Assembly (NCBI GenBank): GCA_016791285.1
Contig: JAEUMX010000104.1
Coordinates: 1 to 10,108 of the forward strand
Direction: 5' to 3'
DNA length: 10,108 bases
DNA from: Burkholderiales bacterium
Lineage (GTDB): Bacteria; Pseudomonadota; Gammaproteobacteria; Burkholderiales; JAEUMW01
Shown: positions 1 through 8,112 of the stretch, piece after piece
How positions within the stretch are numbered: the stretch's first letter is position 1
Layout: each line of letters opens with the position of its first letter
Notes under the pieces: generated by a model
Seen by the model: the letters and a program-made list of their open reading frames with translations, nothing else
Told to the model about the DNA's origin: nothing
Databases searched by the model: none
Made by a program: the position numbers and the translations under genes

Positions 1-1
1 A

Positions 2-868
2 CGCAGCGAGAGCGTGCGGCTCTTCGAACTGCGCTTCAAGGGCGGGGTCGTCGCCGAACTCGAGCTCGAACAGGTGCGCTCGGAATACGAGCAGGCGCTG
101 GCCGCGATCCCCGATCTCGAACGCCAGATCGCACAGCAGGAGAATCTGATCTCCGTGCTGCTCGGAAGCAATCCGGGCCCGATCCCACGCGGTCGGACGC
201 TCGACGAGCTCGTGCTGCCCCAGGTGCCGATCGCCCTGCCCTCTGATTTGCTCGAACAGCGCCCGGACCTGTTGCAGGCGGAGCAGAGCCTCGTTGCCAC
301 GAACGCCGACATCGGCGCGGCAAAGGCACTTTACTTCCCCACCATCACGCTCACCGGCCAGGCCGGCACGCTCAGCACGCAATGGAGCAAGCTCTTCACC
401 GGCGATGCGCGCGTCTGGAATTTCGGGCCGACGGTCAGCGTGCCGATCTTCACCGCGGGCGCCATCCGCGGCCAGGTCGCGCAGGCCGAGGCACGCCAGC
501 AGCAGGCGCTCTACCAATACCAGCAGGCGATCCAGACGGCATTTCGCGAGACCGAGGATGCGCTCGTCGCCCAGCTCAAGCTGCGCGAGCAGCTCACCGT
601 CCAGGCGCGTCGGGTGACAGCGCTCAAGGGATACGCACGGCTCGCACGCCTGCGTTACGACAACGGCTACACCAGCTTCCTCGAAGTCCTCGATGCCGAG
701 CGCAGCCTCTTCAACGCCGAGCTCGATTACGCGCGCAACCAGGGCGATCTGTTTCAGGCTTTGGTGGACATCTACAAGGCCATGGGCGGGGGCTGGGTCG
801 TGCGCGTCAACGAGCTCGCCCCGGGTCCCAATATCGACGTGCAGGCGAATCCGCCGATTTTCCCATAG
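2..868 (+). CDS. Outer-membrane efflux channel, NodT/OprM (TolC-like) family, C-terminal part (5'-truncated)
   Basis: This is the outer-membrane exit channel of a tripartite (probably RND-type) efflux pump. The frame is open from base 2, and 289 codons are visible before the TAG at 866-868. Family members are about 460-500 residues, so the N-terminus, including the lipoprotein signal, lies upstream. Visible hallmarks are long Gln/Glu/Ala-rich helices ending in SVLLGSNPGPIPRG, the turn LPSDLLEQRPDLLQAEQ, the strand YFPTITLTGQAG, the second-repeat strand FGPTVSVPIFTAGAIRGQV, and the closing YDNGYTSFLEVLDAER and KAMGGGWVV. This is the order found in OprM/CusC/NodT proteins. About 20 residues follow the usual GGGW end. 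A GTG at 14 is internal to the real gene. The pump and membrane-fusion genes would be expected upstream, and the substrate cannot be read from the sequence. The following gene is unrelated and 133 bases away. Confidence 0.93.
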   Translation, partial: RSESVRLFELRFKGGVVAELELEQVRSEYEQALAAIPDLERQIAQQENLISVLLGSNPGPIPRGRTLDELVLPQVPIALPSDLLEQRPDLLQAEQSLVATNADIGAAKALYFPTITLTGQAGTLSTQWSKLFTGDARVWNFGPTVSVPIFTAGAIRGQVAQAEARQQQALYQYQQAIQTAFRETEDALVAQLKLREQLTVQARRVTALKGYARLARLRYDNGYTSFLEVLDAERSLFNAELDYARNQGDLFQALVDIYKAMGGGWVVRVNELAPGPNIDVQANPPIFP

Positions 869-1001
869 ACCTCGGAGGGCGAAACTCCACCGCGATTCCG
901 GGGTCCGATGGCCAGTGTGTGCTGCGCTTGGCGGCGGTTCTTCCTGGACGCGCTGCGGGCGACCCGGAGCGTGTGATGAACCGGAAAACGAGGACCACAT
1001 C

Positions 1002-1712
1002 ATGCAGACCAACGTCAAACTGATTCGCAAGGAGACCATTGCCGACGGCACCATGGCGTTTTATTTCGCCAAGCCGGAGGGCTTCGACTTTCGCGCCGGG
1101 CAATTTGCCGACTACACGCTGATCGACCCGTCGGAAACGGACGCTGAAGGCAACACCCGCGGCTTTTCGCTCGTGCAGGCGCCGTACGAACCGGATCTGG
1201 TCGCAGCGACACGCATGCGCGATACCGCATTCAAGCGAGTGCTGAAGAACCTGCCGATCGGCGCCGAGGTCAAACTCGATGCGCCCTACGGCGACTTCAC
1301 GCTGCACAAGACCACATCCACCCCGGCGGTATTCATCATCGGCGGCATCGGCGTCACGCCGGTGCGTAGCATGGTCGCCCAAGCCACCCACGACAAGACC
1401 GCCCATCAGATCACGCTGCTGCACGCCGGCCGCACGCCAACCGAGCTGCCGCTGAAGAGCGATTTCGAGCAACTGGCCAGGGAGAACCCGAACTTCCGGT
1501 ATGTCGTGACCGTCGAGTCGGCGCCCGACGGGTGGCCCGGCGAACGCGGCCGCGTCGACGCCGCGTTGGTGAGGAAGTATGTGTCGGATCTGCATCGACC
1601 CATCTACTACCTGTCCGGTCCGGAAGGCATGGTCAAGGCCATGCGAGCGTTGCTGGTGAGCCTCGATGTCGATGAAGACAACATCCGCACCGAAGAGTTT
1701 GCCGGCTACTGA
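1002..1712 (+). CDS. FAD-dependent oxidoreductase, ferredoxin-NAD(P)+ reductase superfamily
   Basis: This 236-residue flavoprotein has two domains. The N-terminal FAD-binding barrel carries AGQFADYTLID and R53-G-F-S56, a variant of the family's RxYS flavin motif. The C-terminal NAD(P)-binding domain has GGIGVTPVRSMV, with its first Gly at residue 114, and later YYLSGPEGMVKAM. The protein ends in EEFAGY, an aromatic terminus that in this superfamily can stack on the flavin. There is no Cys-rich 2Fe-2S domain, so an external electron carrier is expected. It probably moves electrons between NAD(P)H and a ferredoxin, flavodoxin or similar partner in the cytoplasm, but the partner is unknown. The frame stays open upstream to 693, inside the efflux gene. 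I chose the ATG at 1002 because GAGG at 990-993 sits 8 bases before it and conserved sequence begins right after. It lies 133 bases after the efflux gene and 151 before sdhC, so it is probably its own unit. Confidence 0.88.
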   Translation: MQTNVKLIRKETIADGTMAFYFAKPEGFDFRAGQFADYTLIDPSETDAEGNTRGFSLVQAPYEPDLVAATRMRDTAFKRVLKNLPIGAEVKLDAPYGDFTLHKTTSTPAVFIIGGIGVTPVRSMVAQATHDKTAHQITLLHAGRTPTELPLKSDFEQLARENPNFRYVVTVESAPDGWPGERGRVDAALVRKYVSDLHRPIYYLSGPEGMVKAMRALLVSLDVDEDNIRTEEFAGY

Positions 1713-1718
1713 TCGCTC

Positions 1719-1781
1719 CCGGCCGACGCCGGAACCCGCGAGTCGACCCGACGACCGTCGCCGCGAGCGGCCGACGCCGGA
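1719..1781 (+). repeat. Pair of 14-bp direct repeats in the leader before sdhC
   Basis: CGGCCGACGCCGGA occurs at 1720-1733 and again at 1768-1781, 48 bp apart start to start. Each copy contains a small hairpin. The first is CCGGC-CGAC-GCCGG (1719-1732), and the second is a 4-bp stem around the same CGAC loop. There is no T-run, so neither copy resembles an intrinsic terminator. They could be binding sites or RNA structure in the sdh leader, or chance in GC-rich DNA. Confidence 0.35.
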
Positions 1782-1863
1782 GGGCGACGCTCTCGATCCC
1801 ACGCGATACGGCGATTGGGAGAAGAACGGGCGCTGCATCGATTTCTGACCGAGAACAACAGTC

Positions 1864-2286
1864 ATGTCGCATATCCGACCACTGTCGCCGCATCTGGGCA
1901 TCTACCGCTGGCGCGTCAACATGCTGCAGTCGGCGCTACACCGGCTGACCGGCTTGTTCCTCTGCCTCGGTGCGCTGCTGGTGACATGGGGGCTGATCGC
2001 CGCCGCCGACGGCGAGGCCGCATGGAACACATTCGCCGGCTTCTGGAGCAGCGCGATCGGACTCGTGCTGCTGTTCATCTGGACCTGGTCGTTGTTGTTC
2101 CATCTGTGCAACGGCATCCAGCATCTGGTGCGCGACACGGGTCGAAACTTCGGCCCGCCAACGCGCGACCGCACGCGTGCCCCGGTCTACTGGCGCGCGG
2201 GCTGGTTCGTGATCGGCATCAGCGTGGCCCTCACGGTGCTGGTCTGGGTGCTGCTCGTCGTGCGCATGCAGGGTGGCGTGGCATGA
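1864..2286 (+). CDS. sdhC: Succinate dehydrogenase cytochrome b556 subunit
   Basis: This 140-residue subunit is one of two membrane anchors of complex II in the inner membrane, where it helps hold haem b and the quinone site. The N-terminus RPLSPHLGIYRW is characteristic of the SdhC family. SALHRLTG follows, with Ser23 and Arg27 at the positions of the quinone-site Ser27 and Arg31 of E. coli SdhC. Three hydrophobic helices are visible, at about 28-47, 60-82 and 110-134. H80 in HLCNGIQH corresponds to the E. coli axial haem ligand His84. The ATG at 1864 is preceded by a modest GAGAA at 1851-1855. Its TGA overlaps the sdhD start (ATGA), implying translational coupling. This is the first gene of sdhCDAB. 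I found no convincing sigma70 promoter in the 151 bases upstream. Confidence 0.96.
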   Translation: MSHIRPLSPHLGIYRWRVNMLQSALHRLTGLFLCLGALLVTWGLIAAADGEAAWNTFAGFWSSAIGLVLLFIWTWSLLFHLCNGIQHLVRDTGRNFGPPTRDRTRAPVYWRAGWFVIGISVALTVLVWVLLVVRMQGGVA

Positions 2287-2696
2287 GCGCTTATCCCGGA
2301 CAGGAAAGTCTGCGCGATCCGCTCGAGGTGGCGCGCGGCCTCGGGTCGTCGAAGACCGGCGCGCATCACTGGTGGCTGCAGCGGGTGACCGCGGTCGCGC
2401 TGGTGCCGTTGTCGATCTGGTTCCTGTTTCTGCTCGGCGGCTTGGTTCATGCGAGCTACCCGATGGTGCTGGCCGCGTTCGCGCGACCGGTGAATGCGTT
2501 GTTCCTGATCGTGTTCGCGGTCTGCATGTTCTGGCACGGTGCGCTCGGACTGCAAGTGATCGTCGAGGACTATGTGCACACCCGCTGGCTCGAAGTGACC
2601 CTGCAGATCGCGCTGCGCTTCGGCGCGTGGCTGGGTGCTCTGGCGTGCGTGATGGCCGTTCTCGCGGTCTGGCTCGGCGGCGGCGCGCACACCTGA
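2283..2696 (+). CDS. sdhD: Succinate dehydrogenase hydrophobic membrane anchor subunit
   Basis: This 137-residue second membrane anchor of complex II has three predicted helices (about 33-55, 62-90 and 104-130). The N-terminal [20 protein letters not shown] is the conserved entry to helix 1 in alphaproteobacterial-type and many gammaproteobacterial SdhD proteins. H85 in FWHGALGLQ is the expected second haem b ligand (His71 in E. coli). Twelve residues later, Y97 in EDYV matches the quinone-binding Tyr83 of E. coli, with the same His-Tyr spacing. The frame is open from 1815, but the ATG at 2283 is preferred because it overlaps the sdhC stop in ATGA and gives the normal family length. sdhA follows 16 bases after the stop. 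Confidence 0.96.
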   Translation: MSAYPGQESLRDPLEVARGLGSSKTGAHHWWLQRVTAVALVPLSIWFLFLLGGLVHASYPMVLAAFARPVNALFLIVFAVCMFWHGALGLQVIVEDYVHTRWLEVTLQIALRFGAWLGALACVMAVLAVWLGGGAHT

Positions 2697-2712
2697 TCGC
2701 AAACTGGGATCG

Positions 2713-4509
2713 ATGCCGGTGGAAAGCTACAAGGTCGCGGCGCATCAATACGACGTGGTGGTAGTAGGCGCCGGCGGTGCCGGCCTGCGCGCAACGATGG
2801 GACTGGCCGCCAAGGGTCTGTCCGCTGCCTGCGTCACCAAGGTGTTCCCGACCCGCTCGCACACCGTGGCGGCGCAGGGCGGGGTGGCCGCGGCGCTCGG
2901 CAACATGGGCGAGGATGATTGGCGCTACCACTTCTACGACACGGTGAAGGGCGGCGACTGGCTGGGCGACCAGGATGCCATCGAGTACATGTGCCGCGAC
3001 GCGATTCCAGCGATCATCGAACTCGAGCACTTCGGCGTGCCGTTCTCGCGCACCGCCGACGGCAAGATCTATCAGCGACCGTTCGGCGGCATGACCACGC
3101 GTTACGGCGAGGGGATCGCACAGCGAACCTGCGCCGCGGCCGACCGCACCGGGCACGCGATCCTGCATACGCTGTACACCCAGGCCCTCAAGCACAAGGC
3201 CAGGTTCTTCGTCGAGTACTTCGCGACCGACCTGGTCAGGCACCCGGCCAGCGGGCGCGTCGTCGGCGTGCTCGCCATCGACCTCAACGAGGGCACGCTG
3301 CATCTGTTCAAGGGTCACGCGATCGTGCTCGCGACCGGCGGCTACGGGCGCGCCTACTTCTCGTGCACCTCGGCTCATACCTGCACCGGCGATGGCGGCG
3401 GTATGGCGTTGCGCGCCGGCGTGGCGTTGCAGGACATGGAGTTCGTGCAGTTCCACCCCACCGGAATCTACGGCTCGGGTTGCCTGATCACCGAGGGCGT
3501 GCGCGGCGAGGGGGGGTTCCTCACCAACGCCAGCGGCGAACGCTTCATGGAGCGCTACGCGCCGAACGCCAAGGATCTCGCTTCGCGCGACGTGGTCAGC
3601 CGCGCGATCACGCTCGAGATCCGCGAGGGCCGCGGCTTCGGCGAGCACGCCGACCACGTGCACCTGAACCTCGCGCACCTCGGCGCCGACGTGCTGCACC
3701 AACGCCTGCCGGGCATTTCCGAAACCGCCCGCATATTCGCGGGCGTGGATGTCACCAAGGAGCCGATTCCAGTACTACCGACCGTCCACTACAACATGGG
3801 TGGCATCCCGACCAACTACCACGGCGAAGTGATCCGGAAAGTCGGCGACGATCCCGATGTCGTCATACCGGGACTGTTCGCGATCGGCGAGGCTGCGTGC
3901 GTATCGGTGCACGGTGCCAACCGGCTGGGCTCCAATTCGCTGCTCGACCTGATCGTATTCGGGCGCGCGGTGGCCAACCGCTGCGCCGAAATCATCGAGC
4001 CCGACACGCCGCACCACGACCTGCCGTCGGACGCACTCGAGCCGGCGCTGACCCGGCTCGACAAGTTGCGCCACGCCGATGGCGGCACGCCGACGGCGCA
4101 ACTGCGCCTGAAGATGCAGAAGACCATGCAGGCCGATGCGGCGGTGTTCCGCACTGCCGAAACGTTGAAGCAGGGCTGCGCCCGCATCGACGAGGTGTAC
4201 GGCGAGTTCGCCGACATCCGCGTCAGCGACCGCTCGCTGATCTGGAATTCGGACCTGGTGGAAACCTTCGAGCTGGCGAACCTGCTGGCGCAGGCGGTCG
4301 CCACCATGCATTCCGCCGAGCAGCGCCTGGAGACGCGCGGCGCGCATGCGCGCGAGGACTTCCCCGAACGCGATGACGTCAACTGGATGAAGCACACCCT
4401 GGTCACGGTCGGCGACAAGGGGGACTGCAGCTTCGACGACCGGCCGGTGCATTCGAACACCATGACCGACGAAGTCGATCCGATCCCGCCCGGCAAGCGG
4501 GTGTACTGA
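2713..4509 (+). CDS. sdhA: Succinate dehydrogenase flavoprotein subunit
   Basis: This 598-residue catalytic subunit of complex II oxidises succinate to fumarate on the cytoplasmic side of the inner membrane. It is full length (588 residues in E. coli). The Rossmann motif GAGGAG is at 19-24. H50 in [10 protein letters not shown] is the covalent FAD attachment site. Substrate and catalytic residues are all present: H248 in [10 protein letters not shown]297 in RDVVSRAIT (E. coli Arg286), H359 in [11 protein letters not shown] (His354) and R404 in [10 protein letters not shown]. The C-terminal helical domain ends in KRVY, as in other SdhA proteins. The ATG at 2713 follows a GGGA a few bases upstream and gives the usual N-terminal length. 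It is the third gene of sdhCDAB, and sdhB starts 22 bases after its stop. Nothing suggests decay. A 588-codon antisense frame over sdhD/sdhA is a by-product of GC-rich codon use. Confidence 0.99.
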   Translation: MPVESYKVAAHQYDVVVVGAGGAGLRATMGLAAKGLSAACVTKVFPTRSHTVAAQGGVAAALGNMGEDDWRYHFYDTVKGGDWLGDQDAIEYMCRDAIPAIIELEHFGVPFSRTADGKIYQRPFGGMTTRYGEGIAQRTCAAADRTGHAILHTLYTQALKHKARFFVEYFATDLVRHPASGRVVGVLAIDLNEGTLHLFKGHAIVLATGGYGRAYFSCTSAHTCTGDGGGMALRAGVALQDMEFVQFHPTGIYGSGCLITEGVRGEGGFLTNASGERFMERYAPNAKDLASRDVVSRAITLEIREGRGFGEHADHVHLNLAHLGADVLHQRLPGISETARIFAGVDVTKEPIPVLPTVHYNMGGIPTNYHGEVIRKVGDDPDVVIPGLFAIGEAACVSVHGANRLGSNSLLDLIVFGRAVANRCAEIIEPDTPHHDLPSDALEPALTRLDKLRHADGGTPTAQLRLKMQKTMQADAAVFRTAETLKQGCARIDEVYGEFADIRVSDRSLIWNSDLVETFELANLLAQAVATMHSAEQRLETRGAHAREDFPERDDVNWMKHTLVTVGDKGDCSFDDRPVHSNTMTDEVDPIPPGKRVY

Positions 4510-4531
4510 CTCTGTCCCGGGACTCCGAGCC

Positions 4532-5311
4532 ATGGCTGAATTCACGTTGCCGAAGATGTCCAAGGTCCGCAAGGGCAAGCATTTCGCGGCCAGGGCGGGC
4601 GGCAAGAAGCTGCGCACCTTCGGCGTCTATCGCTGGGATCCCGATGCCGGTGACAACCCACGTCTGGACACCTACGAGGTCGATGTCACGGGTGCACCGA
4701 TGGTCCTCGACGTGCTGCTCAGGATCAAGAACGAGATCGACGCCACGCTCACGCTGCGCCGCTCGTGCCGCGAGGGTGTGTGCGGATCGTGCGCGATGAA
4801 CATCGCGGGCGAAAACACGCTCGCCTGCACCAAGGGGCTGGACCAACTGCCAGCGGGCGACGTCGATATCTACCCGCTGCCGCACATGCCGGTCGTCAAG
4901 GATCTGGTGTCCGATCTGACGCACTTCTATGCCCAGTACGCTTCCATCAAGCCCTGGATGCAAACGACAAGCGCGGCGGGCTCGCGCGAGCGTCTGCAAT
5001 CACCCGACGACCGCGAGAAGCTCGACGGCCTGTACGAGTGCATCCTGTGCGCCTGCTGCACCGGAGCCTGCCCGAGCCACTGGTGGAACCCGGACAAGTT
5101 CCTCGGGCCCGCGGTGCTGCTGCAGGCTTACCGCTGGATCACCGATTCCCGCGACGAAGCCACCGGCGAGCGCCTCGACTATCTCGATGATCGCTTCAGG
5201 CTGTATCGCTGTCACACCATCATGAACTGCACCAACACCTGCCCGAAGGGCCTGAATCCCGCCAATGCGATCGCCGAGATCAAACAATTGCTCCTCGACC
5301 GTATGGTCTGA
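4532..5311 (+). CDS. sdhB: Succinate dehydrogenase iron-sulfur subunit
   Basis: This 259-residue subunit carries electrons from the SdhA flavin to the membrane quinone site. The N-terminal ferredoxin domain holds the 2Fe-2S ligands C79, C84, C87 ([10 protein letters not shown]) and C99. The C-terminal domain holds C170, C173, C176 and C180 in [12 protein letters not shown], and C227, C233 and C237 in [12 protein letters not shown], for the 4Fe-4S and 3Fe-4S clusters. The Trp pair in PSHWWN lies at the quinone interface. The usual STS before the fourth cysteine is TGA here, a mild variant that keeps every ligand. The N-terminus carries about 25 extra residues ([19 protein letters not shown]) compared with E. 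coli SdhB, as in several alphaproteobacterial-type proteins. It is the last gene of the sdh operon. No sdhE assembly-factor gene follows, and the next gene is unrelated. Confidence 0.98.
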   Translation: MAEFTLPKMSKVRKGKHFAARAGGKKLRTFGVYRWDPDAGDNPRLDTYEVDVTGAPMVLDVLLRIKNEIDATLTLRRSCREGVCGSCAMNIAGENTLACTKGLDQLPAGDVDIYPLPHMPVVKDLVSDLTHFYAQYASIKPWMQTTSAAGSRERLQSPDDREKLDGLYECILCACCTGACPSHWWNPDKFLGPAVLLQAYRWITDSRDEATGERLDYLDDRFRLYRCHTIMNCTNTCPKGLNPANAIAEIKQLLLDRMV

Positions 5312-5401
5312 AGGGTAGGTATGCCGCGCATCACCTGCAACCTGAAGTCGGGACGAGTGTCTATTCGATTAGATGAGTTTCAGTCCTGACCGGAGGCGAT
5401 C
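5312..5401 (+). promoter_or_regulatory. sdhB/cassette spacer with strong RBS for the 516-codon gene
   Basis: These 90 bases between sdhB and the 516-codon gene hold a clear Shine-Dalgarno GGAGG at 5392-5396, five bases before the ATG at 5402. This supports that start over the ATG four codons later (5414). The stretch 5361-5380 is more AT-rich than its surroundings and could hold a promoter, but I see no good -35/-10 pair. There is no T-tailed terminator hairpin after sdhB, so read-through from the sdh operon is possible. A 22-codon frame (5321-5389) also lies here and is discussed as a finding. Confidence 0.5.
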
Positions 5402-6952
5402 ATGGCGCTGAGCATGACAGAGTCGATACTTGGTTTGAGCGGATTGACGGGCATGCGAGCAAACCCCGGCACGCTGGGAACGCCCCAGGCAGGCGCAGTC
5501 AGCTTGGCCGGCTTCGATGCGGTGATCCAGGTGAGCCGACGTCTCATGCAGGCCGTGGTCGAGCAGTCGCTATCGGTCAACAACGTCGATGCGCCCGGCG
5601 CTATGGCACCGTGGAATTCGGTGGCGCTCCCAGCCTCGGTGCTCGCCGCGATCCCGCCGCGGGTACGGAACGTACTTTCGATCGTCCCGGCCTACGTCGA
5701 GGTGCGGCTGGTCGAACCGTATCTGGCCGCCTTCCATTGGCCGCAGACCATCGTAATATCGCCGACCGGACCCGCCGCCCCTCACGTGGTCGGGCACCAG
5801 TCGCCGTCGGTGGATCTGGGCTGGCAGCTGCAAATCAACCTGGCCCAGCCCAGACTCACTTTGACGCCCGGGGAGACCGCTCGCACGCTCCCCGCCGGAT
5901 CTTTCGGGCCGCCCATCCCGCCCCGCGCGGTCAATGTCGCCCCGCCGGCTGCCCCCAACACCGACAGCTACGACCGGACCACCCTGGCCACCGCGTCGGT
6001 CACCATGCCGGCCACTGCATACATCGACGTGAACACCAAACAGTGGTGTTTCGGTGTGAACCTCGACTTCTCGGCGACCTCGCCAACCATCACCTCGGAC
6101 GACACCGCGGTCACCGACTTTCTCACCACCGGCGACGGCAAGAACCTGTGCGATGGCGCGCTCGCCCCGCTCAAAGTCGCCGTCGTTCAATTGACACCGG
6201 AAGTCGCCCCGGGCGGCTCGCTGTCGGCGACGGCAGCGCAAGCCGGGGGCATGACGCCGTTCTCGGTCCAGGACATTCTGCTGTCCGACGCCAATGGAAA
6301 TCCGGTGATCTGTTTGTGTGTCCATCTCGGTTCGGCGTCGGGTGGCGTGGCGCGGCTGGTGCAGCCCTTCCTCAACTTCGACGATTTTGCCTACGCCGTA
6401 TCGACCAGTGTGCTGAGCCCGGCGTTGAAGGCGCGCTGGGCCATCGCCGCGGCCGGCCTGGCGAATGTCGCCATAGTGCCCGTCGACATCCCGCCAAGCG
6501 ATGGCAACGCGGGGTTCACCGGCACCGCACGACTGCGGACCACATTTAGCAACAAGCTCGACGACGTCTCCATGCGCGCGGCCGCCGACAACGGCGGCGA
6601 CACCATCCGGCTGCTGTCGAGCATGACGGTCCAACTGCTCCAATTGTGGGACAGCACCGGAAAACAGGTCACCGACCCGGGACCGCTCGCGCAGCCGGCC
6701 GAGTCCCCCCTGGTGGTCCCGATTCGATTGTTCGACAAGGACGCAGCGGACGGTGCCGCTCCACCCGCCGGCGTCGCCAATCTGTTGGTGCAGCTGTTGG
6801 CCACGATGGTCTATCCGTTGCTGAATCCGTTGCCGATCGATCCGACCACCATCTCCGGGTACGCCTCGGCCGCGTTGCAGACATTGGCGGTACGCTGGTC
6901 GTTGACCAAGGCGAACATCGTCGCACCCACCTCCGGTGTCTTCGAGGCCTGA
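5402..6952 (+). CDS. Uncharacterised 516-residue protein, first gene of a JAMM-peptidase cassette
   Basis: I do not recognise this protein with confidence. It has no signal peptide and no clear membrane helix, so it is probably cytoplasmic unless exported by another route. It alternates amphipathic helices with many short beta strands (for example LGWQLQINLAQPRLTL and KQWCFGVNLDFSAT) and Pro/Ala/Thr-rich linkers (about 160-190 and 435-460). Two segments look alike: F38-Q55 (FDAVIQVSRRLMQAVVEQ) and F326-R345 (FDDFAYAVSTSVLSPALKAR). Each is a Phe-Asp start followed by an amphipathic helix. That pattern recalls the lipid-binding TULIP superfamily, but this is only a guess from appearance. Cysteines cluster as CLC near residue 302-304, with others at NLC and QWC. 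The start at 5402 has a strong RBS. Only 5 bases separate its stop from the next ATG, so the two genes are almost certainly co-transcribed. Confidence 0.85.
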   Translation: MALSMTESILGLSGLTGMRANPGTLGTPQAGAVSLAGFDAVIQVSRRLMQAVVEQSLSVNNVDAPGAMAPWNSVALPASVLAAIPPRVRNVLSIVPAYVEVRLVEPYLAAFHWPQTIVISPTGPAAPHVVGHQSPSVDLGWQLQINLAQPRLTLTPGETARTLPAGSFGPPIPPRAVNVAPPAAPNTDSYDRTTLATASVTMPATAYIDVNTKQWCFGVNLDFSATSPTITSDDTAVTDFLTTGDGKNLCDGALAPLKVAVVQLTPEVAPGGSLSATAAQAGGMTPFSVQDILLSDANGNPVICLCVHLGSASGGVARLVQPFLNFDDFAYAVSTSVLSPALKARWAIAAAGLANVAIVPVDIPPSDGNAGFTGTARLRTTFSNKLDDVSMRAAADNGGDTIRLLSSMTVQLLQLWDSTGKQVTDPGPLAQPAESPLVVPIRLFDKDAADGAAPPAGVANLLVQLLATMVYPLLNPLPIDPTTISGYASAALQTLAVRWSLTKANIVAPTSGVFEA

Positions 6953-6957
6953 TCACC

Positions 6958-8112
6958 ATGTCCAAGACCAACTTCATGACGGCTTTTCACGCCCACGCCA
7001 GGATGCCGCATCCCCATCTGCATCCGGTCAACCGCGCGACACTCCACGCCGACAGCGCGCTGGCCGTCGCCAAGGCCAAGGGCCTGATGGCCTACCAGCA
7101 GTACCTCGCGGCGGCGCGCGAGGTCAAGGCGCGCCGAGCCGGTGTGTCCGCCTCCTTCGAGCGCACGGTCCTGGCGCAGGCCGTTCAGGCACAGGGCGAT
7201 CTGCAGGCGCTATGCGGGGCGGCGCTACGGGTTACCCAGCAGATCAATCAAACCGACTTCTGGGGCCAGATCTTCACTCATGTCGGCGCCACCCTCGACA
7301 AGGCCGGACCGCAGCACCTTGGTCAACTGTGGTCCGAGGCGTTGCAGACCATCCAGAAACACGACAGCGCACAGGTCTTCGCCAATGCGGGTCTGACCAG
7401 CGACCTCACCGATGCGATCACTGGCGTCATGGCCAACGTGGACGCCACGCTGGCGAAGAAGAACGGCACGCTCACCGTGCAGACCACGGTGCCCGGCAAC
7501 AAGGAACCGTCGGCCGTCTCGCTGCTGGCGCCGGGTCGGCCGGTGACGGGCGTAACCGATCTGCTGCGCGCCCAGCAGTTCGACAGCATCGTGTCGGTCT
7601 TCAGCAACAACGAGCCGGCCTACCTCGACGTGGTGCCGGTGCCCGGCGTGGCGGGGTATGAACCGGCGGACCTGACCGCGGTCGCGTCCATCCTGGCTCG
7701 CCAGCGCCTTGCCGATCATGTCCGCAAACTCCAGGACACCGGGCTGGCCACCTATCAGGGTCAGGATCCCCTCAGCGCTCTCATCGGGATCCTCATCGTG
7801 GGACTGGCGGTCGGGGCAGTAGCGGCGGTGGTCCTCGCCGGCTGTGACCCGCAACCTCCGCCGGAGCCGGGCGAGGTCGTCGGCAGTCCCGATTATCCGG
7901 AGGCGGTCTGCGTCGCCGCGTTCATCCTGCTGATGCTCGCAACAGCCGTACTGGGTGCAGCGGCGTTGTTGGCCGGCAGCGGCGGCAGTGCCGCTGCCTT
8001 TATCCTTGGAGAGGTCGCACTCGGCGGGTACAGCGCTCTCCTCGTCGACTTGGTGAACCACTTTCCCCGCTTCAGCGCCTTCTCACCCACAGCACCGCCA
8101 CCATCGGGGTGA
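6958..8112 (+). CDS. Uncharacterised 384-residue protein with His-rich N-terminus and C-terminal membrane segments
   Basis: I do not recognise the family. The N-terminus is His-rich, with six His in residues 11-29 including MPHPHLHP, and might bind metal. Residues about 30-265 look mainly helical and soluble (AYQQYLAAAREVKARR; LAQAVQAQGDLQALCG). The C-terminus has two strong hydrophobic segments: about 272-295 (ALIGILIVGLAVGAVAAVVLAG) and 318-338 (CVAAFILLMLATAVLGAAALL). They are separated by a Pro/Glu-rich loop of about 22 residues that begins and ends at C296 and C318. A third, weaker segment at about 345-365 precedes a Pro-rich tail (PTAPPPSG). There is no N-terminal signal peptide, so the large N-terminal part is probably cytoplasmic and anchored by the C-terminal hairpin. 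The frame is open from 6646, but the ATG at 6958, with GAGG at 6944-6947, follows the previous stop directly. Its TGA overlaps the GTG start of the JAMM peptidase. Confidence 0.85.
   Translation: MSKTNFMTAFHAHARMPHPHLHPVNRATLHADSALAVAKAKGLMAYQQYLAAAREVKARRAGVSASFERTVLAQAVQAQGDLQALCGAALRVTQQINQTDFWGQIFTHVGATLDKAGPQHLGQLWSEALQTIQKHDSAQVFANAGLTSDLTDAITGVMANVDATLAKKNGTLTVQTTVPGNKEPSAVSLLAPGRPVTGVTDLLRAQQFDSIVSVFSNNEPAYLDVVPVPGVAGYEPADLTAVASILARQRLADHVRKLQDTGLATYQGQDPLSALIGILIVGLAVGAVAAVVLAGCDPQPPPEPGEVVGSPDYPEAVCVAAFILLMLATAVLGAAALLAGSGGSAAAFILGEVALGGYSALLVDLVNHFPRFSAFSPTAPPPSG

Noticed and set aside
693..1001. N-terminal extension of the reductase into the efflux gene
   Set aside because: The 103 extra residues are an out-of-frame reading of the efflux channel, and a GAGG ribosome site fixes the start at 1002.
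807..1901. 364-codon open frame on the minus strand across the reductase gene
   Set aside because: It is antisense to a clear flavoprotein reductase and has typical shadow composition.
1936..3702. 588-codon open frame on the minus strand across sdhC, sdhD and sdhA
   Set aside because: It lies opposite three unmistakable SDH genes, and its Arg/Ala/His-rich sequence matches no family I know.
5297..5308. GACC-GTAT-GGTC hairpin at the sdhB stop as a terminator
   Set aside because: The stem is only four pairs long, lies inside the coding sequence and has no T-run.
7831..7842. Lipobox-like sequence LAGC at residue 296 of the 384-residue protein
   Set aside because: It lies deep inside the protein, after a hydrophobic stretch with no start codon and charged n-region placed to make a lipoprotein signal. 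It is better read as the end of a membrane helix.
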